Positions 41,813-50,432 are shown, numbered from the stretch's first letter. The stretch is DNA of 56,631 bases from Crocosphaera chwakensis CCY0110 (GCF_000169335.1 NZ_AAXW01000031.1:1-56631), one strand, 5' to 3'. Made by a program: numbers and translations. The notes: generated by a model from the sequence alone, not told the origin.

Positions 41813-42162
41813 GCCTAAGAAAATCTAAAGTTTTGGTGAGAAGTTGCCATAATCAGGGAAGATCGAGAATGGGCAGGCATGAAAACGAGGCGGTTCCTGG
41901 ATCAACAATCCTAATCAATGCCGTTCCGCCTACCGCAACAACAATAATCCGCGCAACGACAACAACAATTATGGGTTGCGTGTAGTGTGTTGTCCCCCCA
42001 GCACTCTTCTATTCCAGAGCTTGTAAATGGGAATTTACGGGGAGCGTCCTGAAGAGTCCAGACCTGTCCTGTGGGGTGAATAACTCCCGAAAATCAATCA
42101 GATTGGAGAGCCTAGTAGGGTCAACCCGAACCGTTTTCCAATCTACTTATTTTTGAGAGGAC
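41813..42162 (+). other. Non-coding stretch holding the DGR template repeat
   Basis: No protein gene is supported here. The TR occupies 41882-41999. Downstream of it, AGCACTCT also occurs in the VR2 flank, which hints that TR and VR flanks share ancestry. The sequence then leads into the promoter/leader of target 2, with a GAGAGGAC ribosome binding site before ATG 42163. Confidence 0.6.
41882..41999 (+). repeat. Template repeat (TR) of the DGR
   Basis: This is an adenine-rich template with many AAC and AAT codon-phase triplets (at least 30 adenines in 114 bases). It aligns without gaps to VR1 (offset -1848) and VR2 (offset +1015). The 3' part (GGGTTGCGTGTAGTGTGTTG then CCCCC) is invariant in all three copies and corresponds to the initiation-of-mutagenic-homology region. 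Confidence 0.94.
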
Positions 42163-43026
42163 ATGGCTCAACTAAGGATTAAACGAGAACCAAAGCAAGT
42201 TCAAGGGTTCGTAGAAGACTTAAACGGTGTTCCCTTGGATATGATACTCATCCCCTCTGGAAGTTTTATGATGGGTTCTCCATCCTCAGAAGAAAGCAGT
42301 TTTGACAGGGAAAGACCTCAGCATCGCGTAACGGTACCGTTGTTTTTTATGGGACGCTATCCGATTACTCAAGCGCAATGGAAAGCGGTTGCTGCTATGC
42401 CAGAAGTAGGAAAAGAGCTTAAGTCTAACCCGTCCGAATTTAAAGGGGATAAGCGACCTGTAGAGAGAGTTAACTGGTATGATGCCATAGAATTCTGCGC
42501 TCGTTTATCAGTCCAAACCAAACGTAATTATCGCTTACCCAGTGAAGCGGAATGGGAATATGCTTGTCGTGCCGGAACCACAACGCCTTTTCATTTCGGG
42601 GACACTATCTCAACTAATTTAGCTAATTATAACGGGACAGATGAAAAGTATGGAGCTTATGGGAAAGGGGAAAAAGGGGAATATAGACGTGAAACAACGG
42701 AAGTCGATCAATTTGATGCAGCTAACCCGTTTGGGTTAAGCGATATGCACGGGAATGTGTTTGAGTGGTGTTTAGACCCTTGGCATGATAACTATAATGA
42801 CGCACCCACAGATGGACGAGTGTGGGATGAAGAAGATTATTACGATGATATTGTAAAGAACATTAAACAAATATTGACAGATGAACGTAATCGTGTAAGA
42901 CGAGGCGGTTCCTGGTTCCCCGATCCTTATCGATGCCGTTCCGCCTACCGCGACGGCTTTAATCCGCGCTTCGACTTCTACGATTTTGGGTTGCGTGTAG
43001 TGTGTTGTCCCCCCAGGACTTCTTAG
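42163..43026 (+). CDS. FGE/C-type-lectin-fold protein, DGR target 2, 287 aa
   Basis: This is an FGE-sulfatase-type domain alone: MILIPSGSFMMGSPSSEES, QHRVTVPLFFMGRYPITQAQ, RLPSEAEWEYACRAGTTTPF, GLSDMHGNVFEWCLDPWHD, and a final RGGSW...CRSAYR...LRVVCCPPR. It is close to the FGE part of target 1 but lacks its N-terminal helical domain. The C-terminal 40 residues (from R247) are VR2, with 18 adenine-only changes from the TR, different from those of VR1. It probably supplies a second diversified recognition surface for the same system, or is free-standing. It is the last gene of the DGR locus. Confidence 0.88.
   Translation: MAQLRIKREPKQVQGFVEDLNGVPLDMILIPSGSFMMGSPSSEESSFDRERPQHRVTVPLFFMGRYPITQAQWKAVAAMPEVGKELKSNPSEFKGDKRPVERVNWYDAIEFCARLSVQTKRNYRLPSEAEWEYACRAGTTTPFHFGDTISTNLANYNGTDEKYGAYGKGEKGEYRRETTEVDQFDAANPFGLSDMHGNVFEWCLDPWHDNYNDAPTDGRVWDEEDYYDDIVKNIKQILTDERNRVRRGGSWFPDPYRCRSAYRDGFNPRFDFYDFGLRVVCCPPRTS
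42901..43016 (+). repeat. Variable repeat VR2 of the DGR
   Basis: It aligns without gaps to the TR with 18 differences in the coding part, all at template adenines and none elsewhere. The pattern is distinct from VR1, which shows independent rounds of mutagenesis. It extends two bases further than VR1 into the flank. Confidence 0.92.
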
Positions 43027-43395
43027 CACTCTGCACTTTTTGCCCTCTTGCTCTCTTCGCGCCAAAAATAGGATTGTTATAAAACTTAACAATAAAACCA
43101 TCAAATTCTCAACATACTTTTACCCAATTTCGAGATCATTGTTGTCTTTTTGCATCTTTCTGCTGGCGTGGGGACACGGTTTGAAAGCCTTACCAGATGA
43201 CGCTTGAAGATAAACTGGGTTTTTGATTTCTGGAGTAAGGGTTTCCCCAGACCTCCCTAAACGACAACTCTCAGCACCTTTAAGCCAGCTTGAAAACCTT
43301 AAAAAATATTGTTAAGAACCATGAATAGTGTGCATACTATAGTGACAAAGAGTGTAAGCTGGGGGGGCAGGGTTTGGATACTATGAGGTAATCTA
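43027..43395. other. Non-coding spacer upstream of the RHH gene
   Basis: No gene is supported. The first 80 bases repeat the VR1 flank pattern. Near its end, TACTAT-like boxes (about 43334 and 43379) and a G-rich run precede ATG 43396 and may be the promoter of the RHH gene. Confidence 0.4.
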
Positions 43396-43590
43396 ATGGT
43401 TGCAGTGTTGAATAACAAGAAAATGGCAACGAAAAAACCAAGGGTCGTTTTCTATGTCAGTGAACAGACAAAAAGTAAGTTAGAGAAATTGGCAGCGCAT
43501 CATAAGCGTTCTGTCTCAAACTTTGTCGAAGTTTTAGTAGAAGAGGCTATTGAAAAAGCCGAGGAAGAAGGTCATCTTAAGGATGATTAA
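43396..43590 (+). CDS. Ribbon-helix-helix (CopG-like) protein, 64 aa
   Basis: RVVFYVSEQTKSKLEKLAAH (N-terminal strand plus first helix) and KRSVSNFVEVLVEEAIEKAE (second helix) form a MetJ/Arc/CopG-type ribbon-helix-helix. Such small dimers repress replication or partition genes. It lies directly upstream of the origin-like spacer and the 1200-aa rep gene, mirroring the XRE gene upstream of the other rep, so copy-number control is a good guess. Confidence 0.75.
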   Translation: MVAVLNNKKMATKKPRVVFYVSEQTKSKLEKLAAHHKRSVSNFVEVLVEEAIEKAEEEGHLKDD

Positions 43591-43858
43591 AAAAAGCTGG
43601 CTAACCCCGATGGCAATTATGGAAATCTTTTCCTAACCAACAGGGCTGAACCAAGCCCAAAACTTACAATTTATTATTTCTATTCTCTCCTAAGATTCCC
43701 CGTTAACGCCAGTTTAAGGGTAGCCAGAAGCTAATTAACCCTTCTGGAGACATGAATGAAAGTTATACACAGTCTGCTGTTGAGCGGATCTAAATGTGAT
43801 GGAAATTTTTTTCTAAAATCCATCACTTGCTCCCTAATATCGTGGCTAGGGGGTACGT
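43591..43858. promoter_or_regulatory. Origin-like region with DnaA box and inverted repeats
   Basis: TTATACACA (43763-43771) is a perfect match to the DnaA-box consensus. CCAGAAG and CTTCTGG (43724-43747) and TGATGGA and TCCATCA (43797-43825) form inverted repeats. All lie in the 268 bases between the RHH gene and the rep start. No iterons are seen. Origin function is inference from position and content. Confidence 0.5.
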
Positions 43859-46800
43859 ATGTCTTGGATTAGATATAATCGCAGCACTCCCTGTCCGGTA
43901 TGTAATGGAGATCGCCATGATTGCCGACAAAACACAAGCACTGGCTTGGTTCACTGTCGAAGCAACGAAGCGAACCCTTTAGACTATGTATATCGTGGCC
44001 AGGACGCTTGGAACTTCAATCTTTGGGCATATAAACCCGATGCTGAGAAGTGGGCCGATGAACGTCGCCAAGAATGGTTAGAAGACCAGCAACAGCAACG
44101 GGACTTACGGCAACAACAGGAACGAGAACAACTTAATGCCCTGCTACCCATACCCGAAAGGGATAAAGTAATCAGGGAAATTCTCAACCAATTAGAGTTA
44201 AGCGATCGCCATGTTCAAATCCTGAGAGAAAGGGGAATAAGCGATCGCCAAATAGAACAAGCTAACTACCGAAGCGTAAGCCAATGGCAAAAACTAAGCT
44301 CACCCGTTACTAACGAACTATCAGGGGTGAAATATGATGGTTTAAGCTTAATTAACCATACAGACGGGATATTAATCCCTATTCCTAATGAAGACGGATT
44401 ATACACTCATCTGAGAGTTAATGATCTGACCCCTGAAACTGAGAACAAATACTATCCCTTGAGTAGTGCCAAGCGTGGGGTGAAGTATCATCTACCATCA
44501 GGGGAGCAACCCATCGCCGTTTATTTGCCCCAGGAAGCCCCCGAAAAGGAAATAATAGGGTTCACTGAAGGTTTAGAATACAAACCCCTTCTAGCCTCAT
44601 CTAAGGTGGGGATTCCTGTTATCGGAGCTAGTGGGGGGAACTTTGGCAGTAGTTCTGAAGCTGTAGAGAATGCGATCGCCTCAATCAAGTCCAGATATGG
44701 ATGGGATGAAGTTGAATTTATTCTGTATGCTGATGCAGGTAGTATTATTAATCCCAATGTAGCGATCGCCTATGAAAAATTAGGAAAAATCTTACCTGAT
44801 TTAAAAGTAGCTGACTGGGGCCAATTAGAAGATAAAACTGACTTAGACATTGACGAAATTGATGTTGAAAACCTTGAGATAACCTTAATTCCGATTAAGG
44901 AGTTCAAGGAAAAATCAGACCAATTAGTTTACCATCAAAAAGCATTTAAAGCCTGGAAAAGTTGTAAACAGTTCACCCCAACCAAAACAGTAGAGCAGGA
45001 GTATTTAGACTTACCTGTACCCGATAAGAACTCTGTCTTATGTGGCAAATCAGGGTTAGGAACAGGTAAAACCACCAATACAATTAAATGGTTTAAAGAC
45101 TCTTTAGAGAACTATGGGGCTGTTAGTTTAGGATACAGAAACTCGTTATTGTATCAGTTTTGTGAAAAAACCTCTAAGGCTAAAAAAGAAACAGGTAAAA
45201 ACATAGAATTTACCCATATCCATGAACAAGAAAGTAGTCTTTATATTAGAAACCCTTTAGGAAAAGTCACAGCTTGTATTAACTCTCATTACCGTTTTAA
45301 CCCTAACGACTTCGATGAGAAAGTATTATTACTAGACGAAATCATTTCAGTGTTAAAACATCTGTTATTTTCTCGAACTATTAATAGTAGAGAACAAGCA
45401 ATAGAATTAGTCAAAGAAGCCATTAAAAAAGCCGATAGAATTATCTGTTTTGATGGTAATCTCTCAGATATGTATTGTTATTTTATCGAAGCCTGTGACC
45501 CTAGCAAAAAGATAGAAAAAGTAGAAAATACCTATAAAGGTAATAAAGCTAACTTAGTTTTATTAGAAGGAACCATTAAGAAAACAAAACTAAGAAAACG
45601 AGATCATGCCCCTTGGTTATATGACTTAATAACTATTAGCGATATGACAGGAGCGATCGCCTCTGACAATCAAACCTTACTAGAATCATTACACAGAATT
45701 TTAGATAAGTTAGGTTACAAAGTATTAAGAATCGATAGTAAAACAATTAACCAATCAGAAGTTAAAGAGTTCTTAAAAGACCCTGATAAGTATTTAAGGG
45801 AAAATAAAATAGACAGATTATTATTTTCACCTTCCTGTGAGAGTGGCTTAGATATTAAGATTAGTAACTATTTTACTCACTTCTTCGGTTTATTTTATGG
45901 GGCATTAGATGCTGATTCGATTACTCAGATAATAGGGAGAATCAGGGATAGTCAAGTAACCCGTTATTTATGGGTAAATCCCTTTACTAAAGTAAATGAC
46001 AAGAATAGTATTAAATCACCCTTCTTAGAAAAACTACAATATCATTTTAATCAACGGCTAACCCGTGACCTTCATTTAGCAATGGTTGGGGAAGATAATA
46101 AAGCAGAACTAATCAGTGAACTATTAAGTAAAGTCAAAGAAGACTTAGATACTCCTGAGAGTAAACTAGCCCAACGATTAGAAGCAATGATCAATTATGA
46201 AAAAGCCAACCTTAGACAGTGTGTTTATTGGTTATTAGAGCAACAGGGATATGATATTTGTAATCGTTATACTCCTGAATATCAAGACCCATTTAAAACT
46301 GTTAATAAAGAGGTTTCAAAAGAGAAGATAAAAACTAAGGTTCAAGACTCAACAAGTATCTTTGAGTCGTCTGACAAGTACCTAGACAAGCCTTGGATGA
46401 TGCTAAGCCAAGACGCTCATTGGGAAGATAGATGTGCGTTAATGAAAGCTAAATTAATCAAACTTTTACCCAATATTCAAAACTCTGCTTTTTGGAGTCC
46501 TGAATTAATTTACTTGGTTAAATATAAATATCCCAATCTAATAACTCAAATAGAAAATAGAATCTATCTAGAGAAATTTGACCAAGAAAACTCACCAGCC
46601 CTAGTAAAAGTAAAACGCTTTTACAACAACTTATTAAATAAAGTCAGAAGAGGAAAACTTTGCCCCTGGAAAATTAAGCCCCGTTACCTATTCCTAAAAG
46701 CCTTGTTTGATCTAAGGTTACTGTATTTTATCGAAGTGTCCGGGGAATTCACAGCCGATAGCGAACCGGTACAGGAGTTGATTAAACGAGCTAACCTAAA

Positions 46801-47461
46801 ACGGATCTGGCAGGGTTTAGGAAGGCGGCCATCAAAAGACCCCATCAAGTTTATACGGTGGCTTCTCAATCAGATCGGCTATGATTTAAGCGATCGCCGC
46901 CTCTCGGATGAAGGTAGAACAAGGGTATATAAGGTGGTACCGGTCAAAGTAAATGTCAAAGAAGTCATCGAATTCGACCAACACGATAATTTTGTTCATG
47001 GGGCCATCAGCAAGCTGACCGAAATAATTGAGGCCAGAATCACCCGTGACTACTCACCCGAACATCTCCAAACTCTCAGATGGGATGACGAAAACGTACT
47101 ACAACAACAATCTTGTAGTACGAAATCCGAGCTAAAAAATGTCAATCAAACTCATGAGTCTAAAAATAGCTGTAATCTAGACCAGCAAAAGAAAAGTAAT
47201 GATCCAGATGTGCCAATAATTGTTAAAGAAGATCAGCCACATCTGGATCAAGAATCGATACTACAAAAAGCCAGTCCGCCGAGTGATTGGCCTGTGAAGA
47301 TAGGGCAATGGGTACGGATTCAGGGTGACTTGTTGGATGATTCCCTAATCGGGGCTAAAGCTGTAATTAAAGAGCTTAGGGAGGGATTAAGCCGTTACGC
47401 TATCCTAGAAGTTAATGGAGTTAGGAGATCGTTACGAGTTGATTATTTAACTTCTGTTTAA
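43859..47461 (+). CDS. CyRepA1-like plasmid replication protein, 1200 aa
   Basis: This is a large cyanobacterial plasmid Rep of the CyRepA1 type. It starts with a zinc-binding-like segment (C12-x2-C15 ... H32-C33). A Toprim-like domain follows at about 220-340 (GFTEGLEYKPLLASSKV, then FILYADAGS). The helicase-like part has GKSGLGTGKTT near residue 400, VLLLDEIIS as the acidic box, and SITQIIGRIRDSQ as a late helicase motif. The C-terminal third holds helical segments and a small beta domain at the end (GQWVRIQGDLLDDS). The length suits the family. It should initiate replication at the nearby origin-like spacer. It is intact. Confidence 0.82.
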   Translation: MSWIRYNRSTPCPVCNGDRHDCRQNTSTGLVHCRSNEANPLDYVYRGQDAWNFNLWAYKPDAEKWADERRQEWLEDQQQQRDLRQQQEREQLNALLPIPERDKVIREILNQLELSDRHVQILRERGISDRQIEQANYRSVSQWQKLSSPVTNELSGVKYDGLSLINHTDGILIPIPNEDGLYTHLRVNDLTPETENKYYPLSSAKRGVKYHLPSGEQPIAVYLPQEAPEKEIIGFTEGLEYKPLLASSKVGIPVIGASGGNFGSSSEAVENAIASIKSRYGWDEVEFILYADAGSIINPNVAIAYEKLGKILPDLKVADWGQLEDKTDLDIDEIDVENLEITLIPIKEFKEKSDQLVYHQKAFKAWKSCKQFTPTKTVEQEYLDLPVPDKNSVLCGKSGLGTGKTTNTIKWFKDSLENYGAVSLGYRNSLLYQFCEKTSKAKKETGKNIEFTHIHEQESSLYIRNPLGKVTACINSHYRFNPNDFDEKVLLLDEIISVLKHLLFSRTINSREQAIELVKEAIKKADRIICFDGNLSDMYCYFIEACDPSKKIEKVENTYKGNKANLVLLEGTIKKTKLRKRDHAPWLYDLITISDMTGAIASDNQTLLESLHRILDKLGYKVLRIDSKTINQSEVKEFLKDPDKYLRENKIDRLLFSPSCESGLDIKISNYFTHFFGLFYGALDADSITQIIGRIRDSQVTRYLWVNPFTKVNDKNSIKSPFLEKLQYHFNQRLTRDLHLAMVGEDNKAELISELLSKVKEDLDTPESKLAQRLEAMINYEKANLRQCVYWLLEQQGYDICNRYTPEYQDPFKTVNKEVSKEKIKTKVQDSTSIFESSDKYLDKPWMMLSQDAHWEDRCALMKAKLIKLLPNIQNSAFWSPELIYLVKYKYPNLITQIENRIYLEKFDQENSPALVKVKRFYNNLLNKVRRGKLCPWKIKPRYLFLKALFDLRLLYFIEVSGEFTADSEPVQELIKRANLKRIWQGLGRRPSKDPIKFIRWLLNQIGYDLSDRRLSDEGRTRVYKVVPVKVNVKEVIEFDQHDNFVHGAISKLTEIIEARITRDYSPEHLQTLRWDDENVLQQQSCSTKSELKNVNQTHESKNSCNLDQQKKSNDPDVPIIVKEDQPHLDQESILQKASPPSDWPVKIGQWVRIQGDLLDDSLIGAKAVIKELREGLSRYAILEVNGVRRSLRVDYLTSV

Positions 47462-47532
47462 TTTTTAGCTAAAATCATCGGTTATATAGGCAGTTTACCT
47501 ACTATAATAGACCTAGAAAAAGAGGAAAAAGA

Positions 47533-48159
47533 ATGAAAAAATCTGATAGAAAACATAAGAGAAAAAAGAAAAAATCTCTCACTTCGCTATCCTCTGAAAC
47601 TACGTTGGCTTTATTAAAAGGGGAGAAAAAGTCGAGACTGATTAAAGAATCGAATCCTAGTCCTGAATATAAACCTAAAAAATTAATACCAGATTTTGGA
47701 GCTTATTATCAGCAAAATCTAGACGAGAATAAACCTTGTATATTTATGCTCATGAATGATGAAGATTCCAATGGAACGGTGTGGCAAAGAAATAAATATA
47801 ATGAATTTGGTTCGTTAACAACGAAAGTGGAAATGTTCTCAAAAAGGAAAGACCCTATCTATAAAGCGACTCTGTTTGAGAGTGAAAAATATTTAGCAAC
47901 AATTGAGTTTAAAGATGAGATGGTTCAAGCTTTTGAAGAAGGCTTATCGACAATTACAAATGATATGAGTAAAGCCATTGTTTTTCTGGCCACTCCCAAT
48001 TTTTCAGAAAGCTACGTGACAAGCATGGGAGAAAAAGTTTTACCATTTCTTGGTTCAAATGTGTGCATAATGGAAGAAGATTCTCTTAATGAGAGTATTT
48101 CTGTTCATTTGGATTATGATATTGATGAAATTGAGTGTTTGCTAGAAACTTATCTCTAA
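47533..48159 (+). CDS. Hypothetical protein with basic N-terminal tag, 208 aa
   Basis: No recognised family for the body. The first 37 residues (Lys/Arg run, then SLSSETTLALLKGEKKSRL) resemble the first 37 of the protein at 53218-53766 (RKSQKSTIQLSPETQYKLL then a GQQKSKL stretch). The rest is mixed alpha/beta with an acidic C terminus (DYDIDEIECLLETYL). The body does not match the other protein. The common tag suggests a shared targeting or binding role for otherwise different proteins. Confidence 0.55.
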   Translation: MKKSDRKHKRKKKKSLTSLSSETTLALLKGEKKSRLIKESNPSPEYKPKKLIPDFGAYYQQNLDENKPCIFMLMNDEDSNGTVWQRNKYNEFGSLTTKVEMFSKRKDPIYKATLFESEKYLATIEFKDEMVQAFEEGLSTITNDMSKAIVFLATPNFSESYVTSMGEKVLPFLGSNVCIMEEDSLNESISVHLDYDIDEIECLLETYL

Positions 48160-48178
48160 TTGTCGAAAATAATCATTT

Positions 48179-48300
48179 TTAGGGAGTTATCTGACAATAA
48201 AATCTGTCCAATTTTTTGACTAAATAAGCTATAAAAATATCTTTTCTAATAGCTAAATAAAGAGTCCGTTCTGATAGTTTGGCTCGGAGAATTTTGTCAT
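48179..48300 (-). pseudogene. Fragment resembling the XisH C terminus
   Basis: A minus-strand stretch without a start codon reads DKILRAKLSERTLYLAIRKD and then IFIAYLVKKLDRFY before a stop. The RTLYLAI core resembles XisH (fdxN-element excision controlling factor) proteins of cyanobacteria. Only about 40 residues remain, so this is at best gene debris. Low certainty. Confidence 0.25.
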
Positions 48301-48375
48301 ATAAAATGTATTGTCCTCAAGCATTTTTGAGGTCTTCTATCTCGGATGAACCAATAAAACTTTTTATTAGTAATG

Positions 48376-48840
48376 TTAGCGATTGTAGGTTTTGAGATAT
48401 TTATTGACGAAATCCTCTGTAGTTAAACACTCAAAATCAGCAATAGCTTTGAGTAATTCTCTATTACCTGAAACCAAACAATCAGCTTGTCCATATTTAG
48501 CTGAAAGATAAATTTCAATATCTTCTGTTGGAATAATTTTACTATTCATTAACCTCAATTTTTCTTCACTCCAATCTGTAGTAGAAGAAACATAATAAAT
48601 ATCTAACCAACGCCAGATATTAGAGATAAGTTGACCAGCTTGATCTTTTCCATATAAATACTTACCTACTCTTCGGATTTGGTCAAGAAGTTCATCGGAA
48701 AAAATAATTTCAGACGAAAGAATAGGCTTGGAATTTCGATAGCCAAGAGATTCTAAAATGAGACTTTCAGGGCTAGTTTTAATTGCATCACCAATGATAA
48801 AAATGTTAGTATCTAAAAAGACCCGTTTTAAGGAAGACAT
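48376..48840 (-). CDS. PIN-domain toxin, 154 aa
   Basis: This is a PIN-domain ribonuclease of the VapC kind. The opening RVFLDTNIF carries the first catalytic Asp (about D10), IPTEDIEIYLSAKYGQADCL holds the central acids, and SGNRELLKA is the usual late motif. It is in a pair with the upstream small gene (48840-49076), sharing one base between stop and start. Such toxins cleave RNA and are held in check by the antitoxin. The locus would stabilise the replicon by post-segregational killing. Confidence 0.82.
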   Translation of the reverse strand: MSSLKRVFLDTNIFIIGDAIKTSPESLILESLGYRNSKPILSSEIIFSDELLDQIRRVGKYLYGKDQAGQLISNIWRWLDIYYVSSTTDWSEEKLRLMNSKIIPTEDIEIYLSAKYGQADCLVSGNRELLKAIADFECLTTEDFVNKYLKTYNR

Positions 48841-49076
48841 TATTCTGCTCTACCTTTTTCAGAGAGCATTTCAAGTTTAACTTTATGAATAAGCTCCATT
48901 ACTTTTTCAGGAGTATCATACCCTTGTTCAACCATAATTTGATGACGTTGCTCAAATTCATCTAACTCATTTTCAGCAATGATGATGATATCAACTTTTC
49001 CATCATTTAAAGGCTCTTGAAGTGTGAGTTTTATTTCATTATTATGGATGGTTCCTACAGTTTGTATGATTTTCAT
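48840..49076 (-). CDS. Antitoxin partner of the PIN toxin, 78 aa
   Basis: This small acidic protein has an N-terminal beta-hairpin (QTVGTIHNNEIKLTLQEPLN) followed by helices (DEFEQRHQIMVEQGYDTPEK). It lies directly upstream of the PIN gene with a one-base overlap, the usual order antitoxin then toxin. No DNA-binding motif is obvious. The assignment rests on position and size. Confidence 0.65.
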   Translation of the reverse strand: MKIIQTVGTIHNNEIKLTLQEPLNDGKVDIIIIAENELDEFEQRHQIMVEQGYDTPEKVMELIHKVKLEMLSEKGRAE

Positions 49077-49502
49077 GAGTTTAGTAATTGTATTGATTTG
49101 ATCATTTTTAACCAGTTTTAAGAGTATTAGTTATTAGCAAGTTTTGGATATTTCATTTTAATATTAATATGGGTATTGGCTCTATCTTAACATAGATATA
49201 AAAGAGTTTTAAAATCTTTATTTTTAGTAAATAATAGGAATAGTAAAAAAGTAAGACTTAAATATTGATTTATGTTTGTCATTCGCTAAAAAAGATAACA
49301 TCAGAAATAGAAGGAGCCAATTTACTCTTAGAATTATGATATCGTCCCAATTGATGGGGAAAGATGATGATGTTCAATTTCAGTTTGACCAACTTTAATA
49401 ATTAATCTTTTGTTAGTTTTCCGTAAATCCAACCCATTATAAATGCGATCAGAAAAATTATCAAATTAAGTATTAATGTATTCATTGTTTTTCTCTCTTT
49501 AA
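49077..49502. other. Gap with gene remnants
   Basis: About 425 bases. A minus-strand stretch near 49270-49400 reads QTEIEHHHL and, after a frameshift, FPHQLGRYHNSKSKLAPSIS, which resembles the His-rich core of an HNH nuclease and is broken. A possible 27-codon hydrophobic frame lies at 49402-49485. Otherwise A/T-rich. Confidence 0.35.
49402..49485 (-). CDS. Possible 27-aa membrane peptide
   Basis: Starts MNTLILNLIIFLIAFIMGW and ends in a short charged tail (YGKLTKD). One membrane segment with an AGAGAA-type site upstream. It could be a small toxin-like peptide or chance. Confidence 0.3.
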   Translation of the reverse strand: MNTLILNLIIFLIAFIMGWIYGKLTKD

Positions 49503-50432
49503 TTAATTAATAGTGATAAAGTTAGAAATAGGCTGGTCATGTTTAGCATTATGACGTACAGAAAGCTGATGATAATTATGATGTTGTTCGAGGTCAACAG
49601 AGCGATATCGGAGGTATTCTTGAAGAAACTTCCCAGAGACTTGAAAGCCCTCTGAACGGATTAAATCAGCAACCATAGGATTAGAAATATACCACTTTTC
49701 CTGGTAAGTACGGTTGGGATCATTATTATAAGTCTTAATAGCATTAATGGCACGGTCAACAGTGTCTGCTCTAGGATCTAGATCGAGATCAATAACCGGT
49801 TGAGAACGAGGTTTTTTTTGTTTATTATTCTCAGACGTTTTACTTTGATGATGAGTTGTTGAATTATCTTGATGAGTATTAGAATTTTTGTGATTATTAT
49901 TAGTATGATTAGGGTCAAGAAGGGTTTTAAATTGTTCTATGATAGCTTCAAGTTCAGCGACTTTTCCCTGTGCCTCATCCCGTTGAGATGAGGTCTCAGA
50001 AAGCTTTTGCTCAAGTTGTTCAATATTAGTATTAAGGGTTTCAATCTCTAGATGAAGCTGTTCATTCTCTGATGATAAATCAGGTAGGGAGTGATTTAGG
50101 GTGCGTTCATTAGCTAATTTTAACTGTTCAGATAAGAAAGTCACCTGTTTGGATTTATCTTCAATTAAAGTATCCTTTTCGGCAAGTAAAGCATCTTTAC
50201 CCTCAATAATAGCTTGATACTTTTCTAGGTTACTTTGTACGGCTAAATCATACTGTTGTTTCAACATGGTCATCATGAGTTCGGAGTTCGGAGTTTGGGG
50301 TTCGGGGTTGGGGGTTTTGGGTTCACTCTTGTTATTCGGTTCATCAATGGGAATAACGGTGGTTTCAGATTGTTTATTGTCCTTGCGCTCCTTATCGTCA
50401 TCCTTGTCGTTATCTTTATCGGAGAAAGTCAA
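49503..50432 (-). CDS. Coiled-coil protein with protelomerase-like C-terminal domain, 309 aa
   Basis: Residues 1-50 are disordered (Asp/Lys, then Pro-rich). Residues 55-170 are a long coiled coil (LEKYQAIIEGKDALLAEKDT, then ENEQLHLEIETLNTNIEQLE). Residues 175-205 are Asn/His-rich. Residues 215-309 form a helical domain (ADTVDRAINAIKTYNNDPNR, EKWYISNPMVADLIRSEGF, LEQHHNYHQLSVRHN). That last domain aligns with the C terminus of the protelomerase-like protein (53826-56396). The start is uncertain: TTG at 50432, or an internal ATG at 50276 (MMTMLKQQYD). It may bind the same DNA sites as the protelomerase and serve partition or telomere maintenance. Confidence 0.6.
   Translation of the reverse strand: MTFSDKDNDKDDDKERKDNKQSETTVIPIDEPNNKSEPKTPNPEPQTPNSELMMTMLKQQYDLAVQSNLEKYQAIIEGKDALLAEKDTLIEDKSKQVTFLSEQLKLANERTLNHSLPDLSSENEQLHLEIETLNTNIEQLEQKLSETSSQRDEAQGKVAELEAIIEQFKTLLDPNHTNNNHKNSNTHQDNSTTHHQSKTSENNKQKKPRSQPVIDLDLDPRADTVDRAINAIKTYNNDPNRTYQEKWYISNPMVADLIRSEGFQVSGKFLQEYLRYRSVDLEQHHNYHQLSVRHNAKHDQPISNFITIN

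Noticed and set aside
33228..43026. A canonical VMAP protein in the cassette
   Set aside because: I could not identify one. The FGE N-terminal domain or the caspase C-terminal region may fill that role, but I do not claim it.
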